The translations under genes were made by a program, and so were the position numbers. A stretch of DNA of 64,000 nt. It comes from DASUPK01 sp963800285. Its GTDB lineage: Bacteria > Actinomycetota > Thermoleophilia > Solirubrobacterales > 70-9. The stretch covers positions 248,001 through 312,000 of the forward strand of contig CAWDAL010000030.1 in NCBI GenBank assembly GCA_963800285.1. Direction: 5' to 3'. The stretch's first letter is position 1. Every line of letters starts with the position of its first letter. Positions 1 through 7,953 of this stretch are shown here, piece by piece. The notes below the pieces were generated by a model. The model saw nothing but the letters and a program-made list of their open reading frames with translations. It was not told where the DNA came from and searched no databases.

Positions 1-367
1 CGTCCGGACCGGGGCGCACGGTCCCGTCGCCGGAGGGCAGGTCGTAGATGACCGCGGCCGGGACGAGCGGCACCCGCCCGTAGGGAGTGAAGTAGCCGCG
101 CTCGTGCTCCTCGAGCCAGCGCACCACGCCGTCCGCCGCCGCCAGCCCGAAGGCGCTACCCCCCGTGACCAGGACGGCCGTCGCCTCGGTGGAGTTTGCA
201 AGCGGCCGCAGCGTGTCGGTCTCCCTGGTGCCGGGACCGCCGCCGTGCACGCAGACCCCGCCCCGCGTCTCCGGAGGCGGAATCACCACCGTGCACCCCG
301 TCCCGCCCGCCGGGTCCGACCAGTGGCCCACCGCGAACCCCTCCGGAAGCGGGACCTGATCGCTCAC
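1..367 (-). CDS. P1 family peptidase (DmpA-like), partial
   Basis: N-terminal 122 residues of a P1 (S58) family aminopeptidase/amidase; the C-terminus lies beyond the left edge. The reading frame on the minus strand opens with GTG at 367 and stays open to base 1. Visible family features are the start LPEGFAVGHWSDPAGGTGCT, the GGGPGTRETDTLRP segment and VLTGGSAFGL-like text (VLVTGGSAFGLAAADGVVRW). The autocatalytic Gly-Ser/Asn cleavage site of the family would be further downstream and cannot be seen. Its GTGA start overlaps the mutM stop, so it is probably translated as the last visible gene of the xerD-mutM operon. Family members cleave N-terminal residues or D-amino acid amides; the substrate here is unknown. 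Confidence 0.85.
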   Translation of the reverse strand, partial: MSDQVPLPEGFAVGHWSDPAGGTGCTVVIPPPETRGGVCVHGGGPGTRETDTLRPLANSTEATAVLVTGGSAFGLAAADGVVRWLEEHERGYFTPYGRVPLVPAAVIYDLPSGDGTVRPGPD

Positions 368-1311
368 ACGCTCCTCGCCTTCCGCGCCGGCCGCTTCGTC
401 CTCCGGCGCGGGCGGCGGCGAAGCCGCTCCTGGCACCCCGGGCAGTAGTAGGTCGACCGGCCGGTCACCACGATTCGCTGGATCACGCCGTCGCCGCGAC
501 GGCACTCCTCCCCCTCGCGCGTGTGGACCAGGAACTCGTCCTGCATCGAGCCGCGCTCGCCGCGGGAGTCCCGGTAGTCGTCGATGCTCGCGCCACCGTG
601 GTCGAGTCCCGCCTCGAGCGCCGCGACGATTCCCTCGACGAGGCGCGCGGCATGCTCGAGCTTCATCGACCCCGCCGGCGAGAGCGGATGAAGCCGGGCG
701 CGCCAGAGGGCCTCGTCGGCGTAGATGTTCCCGATTCCCGCGACCCGCGACTGGCTCAGCAGAAACGACTTGAGCGGCGCCTTGCGGTCCTTGGCCAGCT
801 CGAGCAGGCGCTCGGGCGTGAGCTCTCCGGAGAGCGGCTCCACGCCTAGCCGTGAGGCAAAGAATTCGTCGAGCTGATCGCCGGCGTCCAGGACCACCGC
901 CTGTCCAAAGCGGCGGACGTCGGTGAACACGAGGATGCGACCATCGTCGAGCTCGAAGCGGGCCCGGACGTGCCTCGGCTCCGGTGCGGCTTCGTACAGA
1001 CGGGAACCGCCGAGCCGCTCGTTCTTCATCAGGTCCGCGGTCTCGCCGTGCTCGGAGTCGCGCAGCAGCAGGTTCCCTGTCATCCGCAGGTGCATTGCGA
1101 GGGTGCGGCCGCCCTCCAGCCCGATCAGCAGGTACTTCCCCCGTCGCGCAACCGCCGTCACCTCCCGGTCGCGTACGGCGCGCTCCAGGGCCTGCGGCGG
1201 CTCCGGCCGCGTCAGTCGCTCATCCAGGACCGAGGCTGAGACGATCCGCTTTCCGACCAGCTCCGGCTCGAGCTGGCGACGGACGGTCTCCACCTCAGGC
1301 AACTCGGGCAT
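364..1311 (-). CDS. mutM: Formamidopyrimidine-DNA glycosylase (Fpg/MutM)
   Basis: Bifunctional base-excision repair glycosylase/AP lyase removing oxidised purines such as 8-oxoguanine. The 315-residue protein starts MPELPEVETV with the catalytic Pro2 and Glu3, keeps the conserved Lys in GRRGKYLL (about residue 58), and has the H2TH stretch ending in GIGNIYADEALW. The C-terminal zinc finger is odd: it reads ECRRGDGVIQR...YYCPGCQ, so the second of the four usual cysteines (C-x2-C) is glycine while spacing is unchanged. It lies 10 bp downstream of xerD and overlaps the next peptidase gene by 4 bp. A Nei-type paralogue is less likely given the PELPE start and length. Confidence 0.95.
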   Translation of the reverse strand: MPELPEVETVRRQLEPELVGKRIVSASVLDERLTRPEPPQALERAVRDREVTAVARRGKYLLIGLEGGRTLAMHLRMTGNLLLRDSEHGETADLMKNERLGGSRLYEAAPEPRHVRARFELDDGRILVFTDVRRFGQAVVLDAGDQLDEFFASRLGVEPLSGELTPERLLELAKDRKAPLKSFLLSQSRVAGIGNIYADEALWRARLHPLSPAGSMKLEHAARLVEGIVAALEAGLDHGGASIDDYRDSRGERGSMQDEFLVHTREGEECRRGDGVIQRIVVTGRSTYYCPGCQERLRRRPRRRTKRPARKARSV

Positions 1312-1321
1312 GCCTCAGAGG

Positions 1322-2287
1322 CTATTGAGGCAGATGCGCCCTTGGGTGGGCCTTGAAGTAGGCCTCCTTGAGCTCCTCGCCCGAGAGGTGGGTGTAGAGC
1401 TGAGTTGTGGATAGGTCCGCGTGGCCGAGCATCTCCTGCACGGAGCGCAGGTCGCAGCCGCCGGAGAGCAGGTGGGTCGCGAACGAGTGACGCAGCGTGT
1501 GCGGGCTCATCCGGTCTCCGAGCCCCGCGGACTTGGCGTGCCGCAGGACGATCTTGTAGAGGCCCTGCCGCGTCAGCGGCCCTCCGCGGAAGTTGACGAA
1601 CAGCTTGCGCTCGTCGTTCGAGCGGACGAGGTCCGGCCTGCCCGAGCGGAGATAGACGCGGACCGCCGCGATCGCCTTGCCCCCGACGGGGACCAGGCGC
1701 TCCTTGGACCCCTTGCCGCGGGCCCGGACGATCCCGTGCTCGAGGTCGACGTCCGAGATCTCCAGCGAGATCGTCTCGGAGGCGCGCAATCCGGACGCGT
1801 ACATGAGCTCGAGCAGCGCGCGATCGCGGAGCGTCGACGCATCGTCGCCGCGGGGCTGCGCGAGCAGCCGCTGCACCTCCGCGTAGCTCAGGACCTCCGG
1901 AAGCTTCTTGCCGCGCCGCGGTGTCTCCAGCCGGGCAGCCGGATCGTCCTCGACCTCCTCCTCGCGCCGCAGGTGCCGGTAGAAGGAGCGCAGGCACGCA
2001 GCCTTGCGGTTGACCGTGGCGGTGGAACAGGGGGCTCTGCCGTCGCCGTCGCCCTGGGCCACCTCCGCCAGGAAGTCGGAGAGATCGCCGGGCCCGGCGG
2101 TCGTCGCATCTCGGTCGCGCTCCGCCAGGAACCGGCCGAACTGGAGCAGGTCGGTGCGGTACGCGGCAAGCGTGTTCCGAGAGAGGCCCCGCTCGAACTC
2201 GAGGTGCGCGAGGAAGTCGAGGACGAGAGCCTCGTAGCGCTCCGAAGCGGGTGTTACTGCAGGCCGTTCAGGCGCGATCGTCGCCAT
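1322..2287 (-). CDS. xerD: Site-specific tyrosine recombinase XerD
   Basis: Chromosome dimer resolution recombinase acting at dif with XerC and FtsK. I chose the ATG at 2287 (321 residues; MATIAPERPAVTPASERYEA) because the upstream extension is low-complexity Arg/Gly shadow sequence and XerD proteins are about 300 residues. The N-terminal SAM-like domain includes FERGLSRNTLAAYRTDL. The catalytic domain shows Arg in YASGLRASE, Lys in GKGSKERLVP, HTLRHSFATHLL and the nucleophile Tyr in GHADLSTTQLYTHL. Its place between NUDIX and mutM matches the actinobacterial chromosome xerD rather than the separate phage-type integrase at 15.5-16.7 kb. Confidence 0.92.
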   Translation of the reverse strand: MATIAPERPAVTPASERYEALVLDFLAHLEFERGLSRNTLAAYRTDLLQFGRFLAERDRDATTAGPGDLSDFLAEVAQGDGDGRAPCSTATVNRKAACLRSFYRHLRREEEVEDDPAARLETPRRGKKLPEVLSYAEVQRLLAQPRGDDASTLRDRALLELMYASGLRASETISLEISDVDLEHGIVRARGKGSKERLVPVGGKAIAAVRVYLRSGRPDLVRSNDERKLFVNFRGGPLTRQGLYKIVLRHAKSAGLGDRMSPHTLRHSFATHLLSGGCDLRSVQEMLGHADLSTTQLYTHLSGEELKEAYFKAHPRAHLPQ

Positions 2288-2322
2288 GCGGAGTACTTCC
2301 GCGGCGGCCGGCCGGTCCCTGC

Positions 2323-2853
2323 CTAGAGAAGCTCCTTCAGCATGAGCAGCCCGATCAGCGACTTCGCGTCCTCGCAGCGCTCGATCGCGCCGTCGATGTC
2401 GCTCATTGGGAACTCGACCAGCTCGATCCGCTCCTCCGGCGTCGGCTCGCCCTTCACGTCGTAGAGCTCCGTGGCGAGGAACAGCCAGACGCGCTCGCTC
2501 GCGAAGCCCGGGCTCGTGTAGAAGCTCTTCAGCTCGCGCCAGTCCCCGGCGGCCTTGCCGATCTCCTCCGCCAGCTCCCGCTGCGCGCACTCGAGCGGGC
2601 TCTCCCCCTCGACGTCCAGCTTCCCCGCCGGGAGCTCCAGCAGGGCCGGCTCCTCAACGGCCTCCCGCGGCTGCTCGACCATGTAGAGGGTGCGGCCATC
2701 GTGGGGGATCACGCAGACCGCGCCGGGATGGACGACGACCTGACGGGTGGAGCGGCTGCCGTCCTCGTACTGGAAGGTCTCCATCCGCACCGAGGCGATC
2801 GGCCCCCGGTGGACGAGCTTCCCGCCCACCTTCTTCAGGCGCTCGTCGCTCAC
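2323..2853 (-). CDS. NUDIX hydrolase (ADP-ribose pyrophosphatase type)
   Basis: 176-residue NUDIX hydrolase of the ADP-ribose pyrophosphatase group, which splits ADP-ribose to AMP and ribose-5-phosphate. The NUDIX box is visible as ELPAGKLDVEGESPLECAQR then ELAEEIG, with the metal-binding REL.EE core; it has one extra residue between the first Gly and the Glu compared with the textbook pattern. The N-terminal half (VRMETFQYEDGSRSTRQVV) resembles this subgroup, and SPGFASERVWLFLA is the usual post-box segment. The start overlaps the stop of the DUF3866 gene by 4 bp, and xerD follows 35 bp downstream, so the three are likely co-transcribed. Confidence 0.88.
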   Translation of the reverse strand: MSDERLKKVGGKLVHRGPIASVRMETFQYEDGSRSTRQVVVHPGAVCVIPHDGRTLYMVEQPREAVEEPALLELPAGKLDVEGESPLECAQRELAEEIGKAAGDWRELKSFYTSPGFASERVWLFLATELYDVKGEPTPEERIELVEFPMSDIDGAIERCEDAKSLIGLLMLKELL

Positions 2854-3902
2854 GCCGCGAGCTCCGCCACGGTCGCAGCCGCGAGCGCGTCACCCGCGGC
2901 CAGCGCGGCCGCGAAGAAGAGCCGGTCCTCCTCGATGCCCCGGCCCATGTGGGTGGACGGGAGGCCGCTCTCCGCGTACTCGTCGACCGGCGCCTCGCGT
3001 GGCCAGATCTCGTGACGGTCGCCGGACGCCTCGCGCAGCTCGTCGAGCGACCCGTCACCCGCGCCGACCTGCGGCCACGGAACCGGCCTCCGCGCCGGCG
3101 CCGGAACCCGGACGTTGCCGAGCAACGTCCGCAGCACCGTCTCCGTGTGATGGCTGAGGCCGCGATGGCGCTCGCGCGGATCGCCGCTCGACATCCGCGG
3201 CGCGAGCAGGGTGTCGTGCCCCAGGATCAGGGAGGCGTGCGCGGTGTCGAGCGCCTCCATCCCGCCGTGTCCGAGCTCCGAGCCCGATCCTGCGATGCCC
3301 GGGCCCGGACCGGCGATCACCGCATCCCAGCCGAGCGGGCCGGCGGCGGCCTGCAGCGCGCCGATCACCGTGAGCGCCTCGGCCTCGCCGCCGTGCGCGG
3401 AGCCCGCCGTGACGTGCTCGCAGAGCAGCCTCAACTTCCGCAGCTGTGCGACGTCCTCCGAAAGCGATCCGGGCAGCGCGCCGCCGGACGTCTGCACGTA
3501 GCCCACCCTCAGCTCGGCGGGTCCGCGCGCCGCGGCCCAGGCGGCCGGGGCGAGCTGCCCATGAAGCGAGAGCACCAGAACCGGGATCCGACGAGCAGGC
3601 CCCTCGTACTCGCGAGCCTCTGCGGGCTCCACGGGGTGCTGCAGCGACGTGTAGTTCAGCTTCAGTGCGGTGGCCTCCTCGGCGCCCGGGTGATCCAGTC
3701 CACGGGTCAGGTTGACGTGCACGACGTCGAACCCGCCCGAGCCCAGGCCCATGTCGCGAGCCTCCGTGTTGAGGATCAGCTCATCGCCCTCGCGGATCTC
3801 GCCGACCAGCGACTCGTCGGCCCACGCCGGTCGCTCCTCCTCCCCGATCCGGACACGGAGCGGATCCGACTTGGTCACCACCCCGCGCCGCAGCTTCAGC
3901 AC
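2850..3902 (-). CDS. DUF3866 family protein
   Basis: 350-residue protein of the actinobacterial DUF3866 family; no biochemical function is established. I place the start at GTG 3902 (MLKLRRGVVTKSDPLRV), 2 bp after the M20 peptidase stop. A longer frame to 4247 exists, but its extra 115 residues are Arg-rich shadow of the peptidase. Visible blocks are LSLHGQLAPAAWAA, VGYVQTSGGALPG, a Gly/Pro-rich VIAGPGPGIAGSGSELGHGG loop and a C-terminal helix EEDRLFFAAALAAGDALAA. No signal peptide or membrane segment is seen. It sits in the conserved peptidase-DUF3866-NUDIX-xerD order and is translationally coupled to the NUDIX gene by a 4-bp overlap. Confidence 0.8.
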   Translation of the reverse strand: MLKLRRGVVTKSDPLRVRIGEEERPAWADESLVGEIREGDELILNTEARDMGLGSGGFDVVHVNLTRGLDHPGAEEATALKLNYTSLQHPVEPAEAREYEGPARRIPVLVLSLHGQLAPAAWAAARGPAELRVGYVQTSGGALPGSLSEDVAQLRKLRLLCEHVTAGSAHGGEAEALTVIGALQAAAGPLGWDAVIAGPGPGIAGSGSELGHGGMEALDTAHASLILGHDTLLAPRMSSGDPRERHRGLSHHTETVLRTLLGNVRVPAPARRPVPWPQVGAGDGSLDELREASGDRHEIWPREAPVDEYAESGLPSTHMGRGIEEDRLFFAAALAAGDALAAATVAELAA

Positions 3903-3904
3903 CC

Positions 3905-5062
3905 CTAGCCCCCGTTCGTCGTCACTGCGACCTTGGCCGCCTCGTCGAGCGCGGCCACGCACACTCCAAGCATCTCCACGATCGCGCTCTCGGTCACCGA
4001 CTCTTCCGGCGTGTGGTTCGCCTCCGTCCCGTTGGCGAGCAGCACCGCCTCGTATCCGGACGCGACGAGCGCATTCGCGTCGCTCCCTCCGCCCGTGGCG
4101 ACGAACTCCGGCTCGTGGCCTGTCCGTCTCAGAGCCTCGGAGGCGATCCGCACCGCATCGGACTTCGGATCCAGCCGGTAGCCGCGGAACATCTCGATCA
4201 CCTGCGCGTCCACGTCGCATCCCTGCTGCCCCGCCGCCCAGGTGCACGAGTCGACCATCTCCCCGATCGTCGCCGCCGCCCGCTCGCCATCGACGCTGCG
4301 AGCCTCGCCGAGGATCCGGCAGTGCCCCGCGACGACGTTGGACGCCGTCCCGCCCTCGATGGTCCCGACGTTCGCGGTGGTCTCCTCGTCGAGCCGCCCC
4401 AGCTTCATCTCGGCGACGGCGGCCGCGGCCGCCGCGATCGCGCTGTGACCATCCTCCGGATTGATGCCCGCGTGAGCCTCCTGGCCCGTGAACTCCGCGA
4501 TCAGCCGCTTGTAGGTCGGTGCCGCCACGATCACCTCGCCGATCGGGGTAGCGTGATCGAGCACGTAGCCGAACGGAGCCCGCAGGGCGGAGATGTCGAG
4601 CTCCTTGGCGCCGCGCAGCCCGTCCTCCTCGGCGACGGTGAAGACGAGCTCGAGGCCGAGCGGCCCCGGATCGGCGATCTGCCGGGCCGCGAGCTCGATC
4701 AGCACGGTCACCGCCGCCTTGTTGTCGGCGCCCAGGATCGTGTCGCCGCGCGTCGCGAAGCGGCCGTTCTCCCGCACCACCTCGATCGGGCCGTCGTGGG
4801 GAACCGTGTCGAGGTGGGCGAAGAAGGAGACCCAGCGCTCGCCGGTCCCCGGAACGCGCGCGATCAGGTTTCCGGCGGCCGCCCGTGCCTGCTCCGCCGC
4901 GCCGTCCTCCTCCACCTCGACGCCCATGATGCGCAGCTCCTCCAGGACGGCGTCGGCCACCGCTCTCTCCTCCCCGGTCGGGCTCGCGATCTCGCAGAGA
5001 CGTGCGAAGCGGTCGAGCATCCGCTGGTCCTCCGCGGTCACGCGCGACAGGCTAGTCAGCAC
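3905..5062 (-). CDS. M20 family metallopeptidase (PepT-like)
   Basis: 385-residue zinc exopeptidase of the M20 family, closest in feel to tripeptidase T-like (PepT2) proteins. Metal and catalytic motifs run in order: FFAHLDTVP (first His/Asp), GADNKAAVTVL (bridging Asp), TVAEEDGLRGA (Glu pair), GVLD-like YVLDHATPIGE, and NHTPEESV near the C-terminus for the last His. The lid/dimerisation domain is about residues 180-290 (EFTGQEAHAGINPEDGHSAI). It starts with GTG at 5062, divergent from the small membrane gene at 5101 across a 38-bp gap. Substrate specificity cannot be read from sequence. Confidence 0.88.
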   Translation of the reverse strand: MLTSLSRVTAEDQRMLDRFARLCEIASPTGEERAVADAVLEELRIMGVEVEEDGAAEQARAAAGNLIARVPGTGERWVSFFAHLDTVPHDGPIEVVRENGRFATRGDTILGADNKAAVTVLIELAARQIADPGPLGLELVFTVAEEDGLRGAKELDISALRAPFGYVLDHATPIGEVIVAAPTYKRLIAEFTGQEAHAGINPEDGHSAIAAAAAAVAEMKLGRLDEETTANVGTIEGGTASNVVAGHCRILGEARSVDGERAAATIGEMVDSCTWAAGQQGCDVDAQVIEMFRGYRLDPKSDAVRIASEALRRTGHEPEFVATGGGSDANALVASGYEAVLLANGTEANHTPEESVTESAIVEMLGVCVAALDEAAKVAVTTNGG

Positions 5063-5100
5063 ACCGAGCCACCGTCACCCCGCGCTGATAGAAGTGCGGC

Positions 5101-5556
5101 GTGGCACGGAGGCCGGTCCACCACGAGACCCACATCGCGCGCGCGGAGGAGGCCCCGTCGGGCGCCTGGGAGGCGAGGCTCGAGATCCTGATCGCAATCG
5201 CCCTCGGGATGGCGGCGATCGTCACCGCCGGGGCCGTCTACCTGAACGAGCATCAGGAGCACGACGCCGAGCTCGACTTCCACGCCTCGACCCACAGTCT
5301 CGTCCGGGCGGCGGAGGCCGGACTTCGCACGCCGGTCGGCCGTGGCCTGGAACTCCGCGCGGAGCAGTCGAGCAGGAACGCCGAGGGCCATCAGGAAAAG
5401 GCGGCCAGCTACACCCTTGCCGAGGTGATCCTGGCGACGTCGCTCTTCCTCTTCGGCGTCGCCGGACTGAGCTCGCGCTGGCGGATCAAGATCGGAGCGC
5501 TCAGCACCGCCGCTGGAGTGTTCTTCGTCGCGCTGGTGGTCCTGGCGACCGTCTAG
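5101..5556 (+). CDS. Small three-TM membrane protein, unknown function
   Basis: 151-residue GTG-started protein that I do not recognise at family level; the layout is reminiscent of DUF4337-like proteins. Hydrophobic segments are at about residues 27-47, 106-125 and 131-150. Between the first two lies a charged extracytoplasmic or cytoplasmic stretch with HQEHDAELDF and many Glu/Ala (LRAEQSSRNAEGHQEKAAS). It is the only plus-strand gene in the first 12 kb, divergent from the M20 peptidase, and its last 4 bp overlap the convergent end of pyrG, so the two share no spacer for a terminator. Confidence 0.6.
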   Translation: MARRPVHHETHIARAEEAPSGAWEARLEILIAIALGMAAIVTAGAVYLNEHQEHDAELDFHASTHSLVRAAEAGLRTPVGRGLELRAEQSSRNAEGHQEKAASYTLAEVILATSLFLFGVAGLSSRWRIKIGALSTAAGVFFVALVVLATV

Positions 5557-7253
5557 CCCGAGCGGCGGACGCTGACGTCCTCGGAGTCCGTGGACTCCTC
5601 GGCCGCGGTCTCGGCCTCGGCTGCCGGCGCAATCGGGCGCTCCGCGGCGCGCCTGGCAGCGGCGCCGACGAACTCCCGGAAGAGCGGCTCCGGGCGCGTC
5701 GGCCTTGAGTTGAACTCGGGGTGGAACTGGGAGGCGACGAAGAAGGGGTGGTCCGGCAGCTCTATCACCTCGACCAGGCGATCGTCGGGAGAGGTCCCGC
5801 TCGCCACCAAGCCCTCGTCCTCGAGCCGCTTGCGCAGCATGTTGTTGACCTCATAGCGGTGGCGGTGGCGCTTGTAGATGACGGGCTCGTCGAAGATCTC
5901 GCGCGCCCGGGTGTCCTCGTGGAGCTTCACCGGGTCGGCGCCGAGCCGCATCGTCCCGCCGAGATCGGAGACCTCCTTCTGCTCCGGGAGCAGGTCGACG
6001 ACGGGGTATGGCGTCTCGGGATCGAACTCGGCGGAGTTGGCGCCGTCCATCCCGCAGACGTGCCGCGCGAACTCGACGACCGCGATCTGCATCCCGAGGC
6101 AGATCCCCAGGTAGGGGATCCCCCTCTCGCGGGCGATGCGGGCGGCCTCGACCTTGCCCTCGATGCCACGCTCGCCAAAGCCGCCCGGGATCAGGATCCC
6201 GTCGACGTCATCGAGCTCGGCGTCGTCTATGTCCTCGGCCGACACGAGCACGGTCTCGACCTCCACGCCGTGTTCCCAGCCACCGTGGGTGAGCGCCTCG
6301 ATCACGGACTTGTAGGCGTCCTCGAGCTGGACGTACTTGCCCACGAGCGCGATCCTCGCCTTGCGCTCGCGCGAGGCGTCCGCGCGCTTGATCAGGGCCT
6401 CCCACTCGCCGAGGTCGGGGGTCGGCGCCTCCATCCCGAAGTGGTCGAGGACCTGGTCGTCCATGCCCTCGGCCCGCAGGACGAGCGGCACCTTGTAGAC
6501 GTTGTCCACGTCGCGCGCGGAGATCACCGCGTCCTCGGGCAGGCTGGCGTAGAGCGCGATCTTCTTGCGGATTTCGCGGTCGAGCCCCTGCTCGGAGCGG
6601 CAGAGCAGCGCGTGGGGCTGGACGCCGATCCGCCGGAGCTCGTTGACCGAATGCTGCGTGGGCTTGGTCTTCATCTCGCCCGCGTGGCCCACATAGGGCA
6701 CCAGGGTCAGGTGGACGAACATGCAGCGCTTCGGGCCCATGTCGGTGTAGAGCTGGCGGATGGCCTCGAGGAACGGCAGCGACTCGATGTCGCCGACCGT
6801 CCCGCCGATCTCCGTGATCACGAAGTCGACCGCCTGGGACTCGGCGACGATCAGGATCCGGTTCTTGATCTCGTCGGTGATGTGCGGGATCACCTGGACG
6901 GTCGCGCCGAGATAGTCGCCGCGGCGCTCGCGGCGGATGACGCTGTTGTAGACGCCGCCGGCGGTGAAGTTGGAGGCGCGCGAGGTGTTCTCGTCGGTGA
7001 AACGCTCGTAGTGGCCGAGGTCGAGATCGGTCTCCGCCCCGTCCTCGGTGACGAAGACCTCGCCGTGCTGGAACGGGCTCATCGTCCCCGGGTCGACGTT
7101 GATATAGGGATCGAGCTTCTGCAGCTGGACGCGGAAGCCGCGTGAGACCAGAAGGCGACCGAGTGAGGCGGAGGCGATGCCCTTGCCGAGGGACGAGACG
7201 ACACCGCCTGTAACGAAGAGAAAACGGGTGTCGCTTGGCTTCGGTTGGCTCAA
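5553..7253 (-). CDS. pyrG: CTP synthase
   Basis: Glutamine-dependent conversion of UTP to CTP, final step of pyrimidine nucleotide synthesis. I assign the start to TTG at 7253 (MSQPKPSDTRFLFVTGGVVS), overlapping the stop of the preceding gene as TTGA; upstream text in this frame is shadow. The N-terminal amidoligase domain shows GGVVSSLGKGIASASLGRLL, QKLDPYINVDPGTMSPFQHG and EVFVTEDGAETDLDLGHYER. The C-terminal class I glutamine amidotransferase has YLGICLGMQ with the nucleophile Cys and QFHPEF with the His. 566 residues is normal, with a short acidic tail (TAAEESTDSEDVSVRRSG). It belongs to the conserved recN-steA-pyrG order. Confidence 0.95.
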   Translation of the reverse strand: MSQPKPSDTRFLFVTGGVVSSLGKGIASASLGRLLVSRGFRVQLQKLDPYINVDPGTMSPFQHGEVFVTEDGAETDLDLGHYERFTDENTSRASNFTAGGVYNSVIRRERRGDYLGATVQVIPHITDEIKNRILIVAESQAVDFVITEIGGTVGDIESLPFLEAIRQLYTDMGPKRCMFVHLTLVPYVGHAGEMKTKPTQHSVNELRRIGVQPHALLCRSEQGLDREIRKKIALYASLPEDAVISARDVDNVYKVPLVLRAEGMDDQVLDHFGMEAPTPDLGEWEALIKRADASRERKARIALVGKYVQLEDAYKSVIEALTHGGWEHGVEVETVLVSAEDIDDAELDDVDGILIPGGFGERGIEGKVEAARIARERGIPYLGICLGMQIAVVEFARHVCGMDGANSAEFDPETPYPVVDLLPEQKEVSDLGGTMRLGADPVKLHEDTRAREIFDEPVIYKRHRHRYEVNNMLRKRLEDEGLVASGTSPDDRLVEVIELPDHPFFVASQFHPEFNSRPTRPEPLFREFVGAAARRAAERPIAPAAEAETAAEESTDSEDVSVRRSG

Positions 7254-7951
7254 TTCGATCTGCCAAGCGAGTCTAGTCGCTGGAGCAGCGGAACTCGCTC
7301 GATCATCGCGGCGATCGAGTGAAACTCCCCATAGAGCGAGATCGCGATGAGCGCGGAGAGCGCGACCGCCGTGCCGGCGACCCCGAGAGCGCTGACACAG
7401 CCGATCCCGGCGACCGCGCCGATCAGGCTCGCGCCGCTGTCGCCGAGCATCGCCCGCTCGCGCAGGGTGAGGAGCACGCCAGCCGCGGCAGCGGCCGCGA
7501 ACGGCCAGGCGGCCGAGACCGGCGCGAGGGATCCGGCGATCGCGCAGAGCGCGCCCAGCGTGAGCGCGGCCGCCTTCTCCACCCTGCCCGGGCGCAGGTC
7601 GACCAGGTTGGCAGCGTGCGGCGCGAGCGCCAGGACGCCCACCTCGAGCACGTAAGGCAGCCCATCCCCCGCCGCGGCCCACGTCGCCAGGGCGACCGTC
7701 CCGAGCGCCTTGAGGGCGCCGGTCGATGGCCGCCCCGCGGCCAGGGCCGAAGCATGGCCGCGCAGGCCGCGCGGACCGCCCTCTCCGAGGAGATCGTCCG
7801 CGAGCCCCAGCAGCGATACCCCCACCAGGTAGCCGAGCCGGCGACCCACCTCCACGCCGGAGACCTCGGCAGCGATCAGGCCGAGGGCGAGGATCGGCGC
7901 GCCCAGGGGGAAGAACACCGCCGCTCCCCGGTAATTCGCCCGGCGGACCAA
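7250..7951 (-). CDS. MraY/WecA-like multi-pass membrane protein
   Basis: About 233 residues, polytopic. It resembles a shortened glycosyl-phosphoprenyl transferase of the GT4 MraY/WecA type: LGYLVGVSLLGLADDLLGE matches the DD-containing loop and AMLGDSGASLIGAVAG matches the F.GD.G motif. Roughly seven hydrophobic helices are visible, fewer than the ten of MraY. I chose TTG at 7951, two bases after the steA stop, since steA coding sequence occupies the longer frame upstream. Its end overlaps the pyrG start. Its fixed position between steA and pyrG suggests an envelope role. Activity is doubtful because of the short length. Confidence 0.65.
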   Translation of the reverse strand: MVRRANYRGAAVFFPLGAPILALGLIAAEVSGVEVGRRLGYLVGVSLLGLADDLLGEGGPRGLRGHASALAAGRPSTGALKALGTVALATWAAAGDGLPYVLEVGVLALAPHAANLVDLRPGRVEKAAALTLGALCAIAGSLAPVSAAWPFAAAAAAGVLLTLRERAMLGDSGASLIGAVAGIGCVSALGVAGTAVALSALIAISLYGEFHSIAAMIERVPLLQRLDSLGRSN

Positions 7952-7953
7952 AG

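Noticed and set aside
2288..2590. N-terminal extension of XerD by 101 residues
   Set aside because: It overlaps the NUDIX gene and is Arg/Ala/Gly-rich shadow; ATG 2287 gives normal XerD length.
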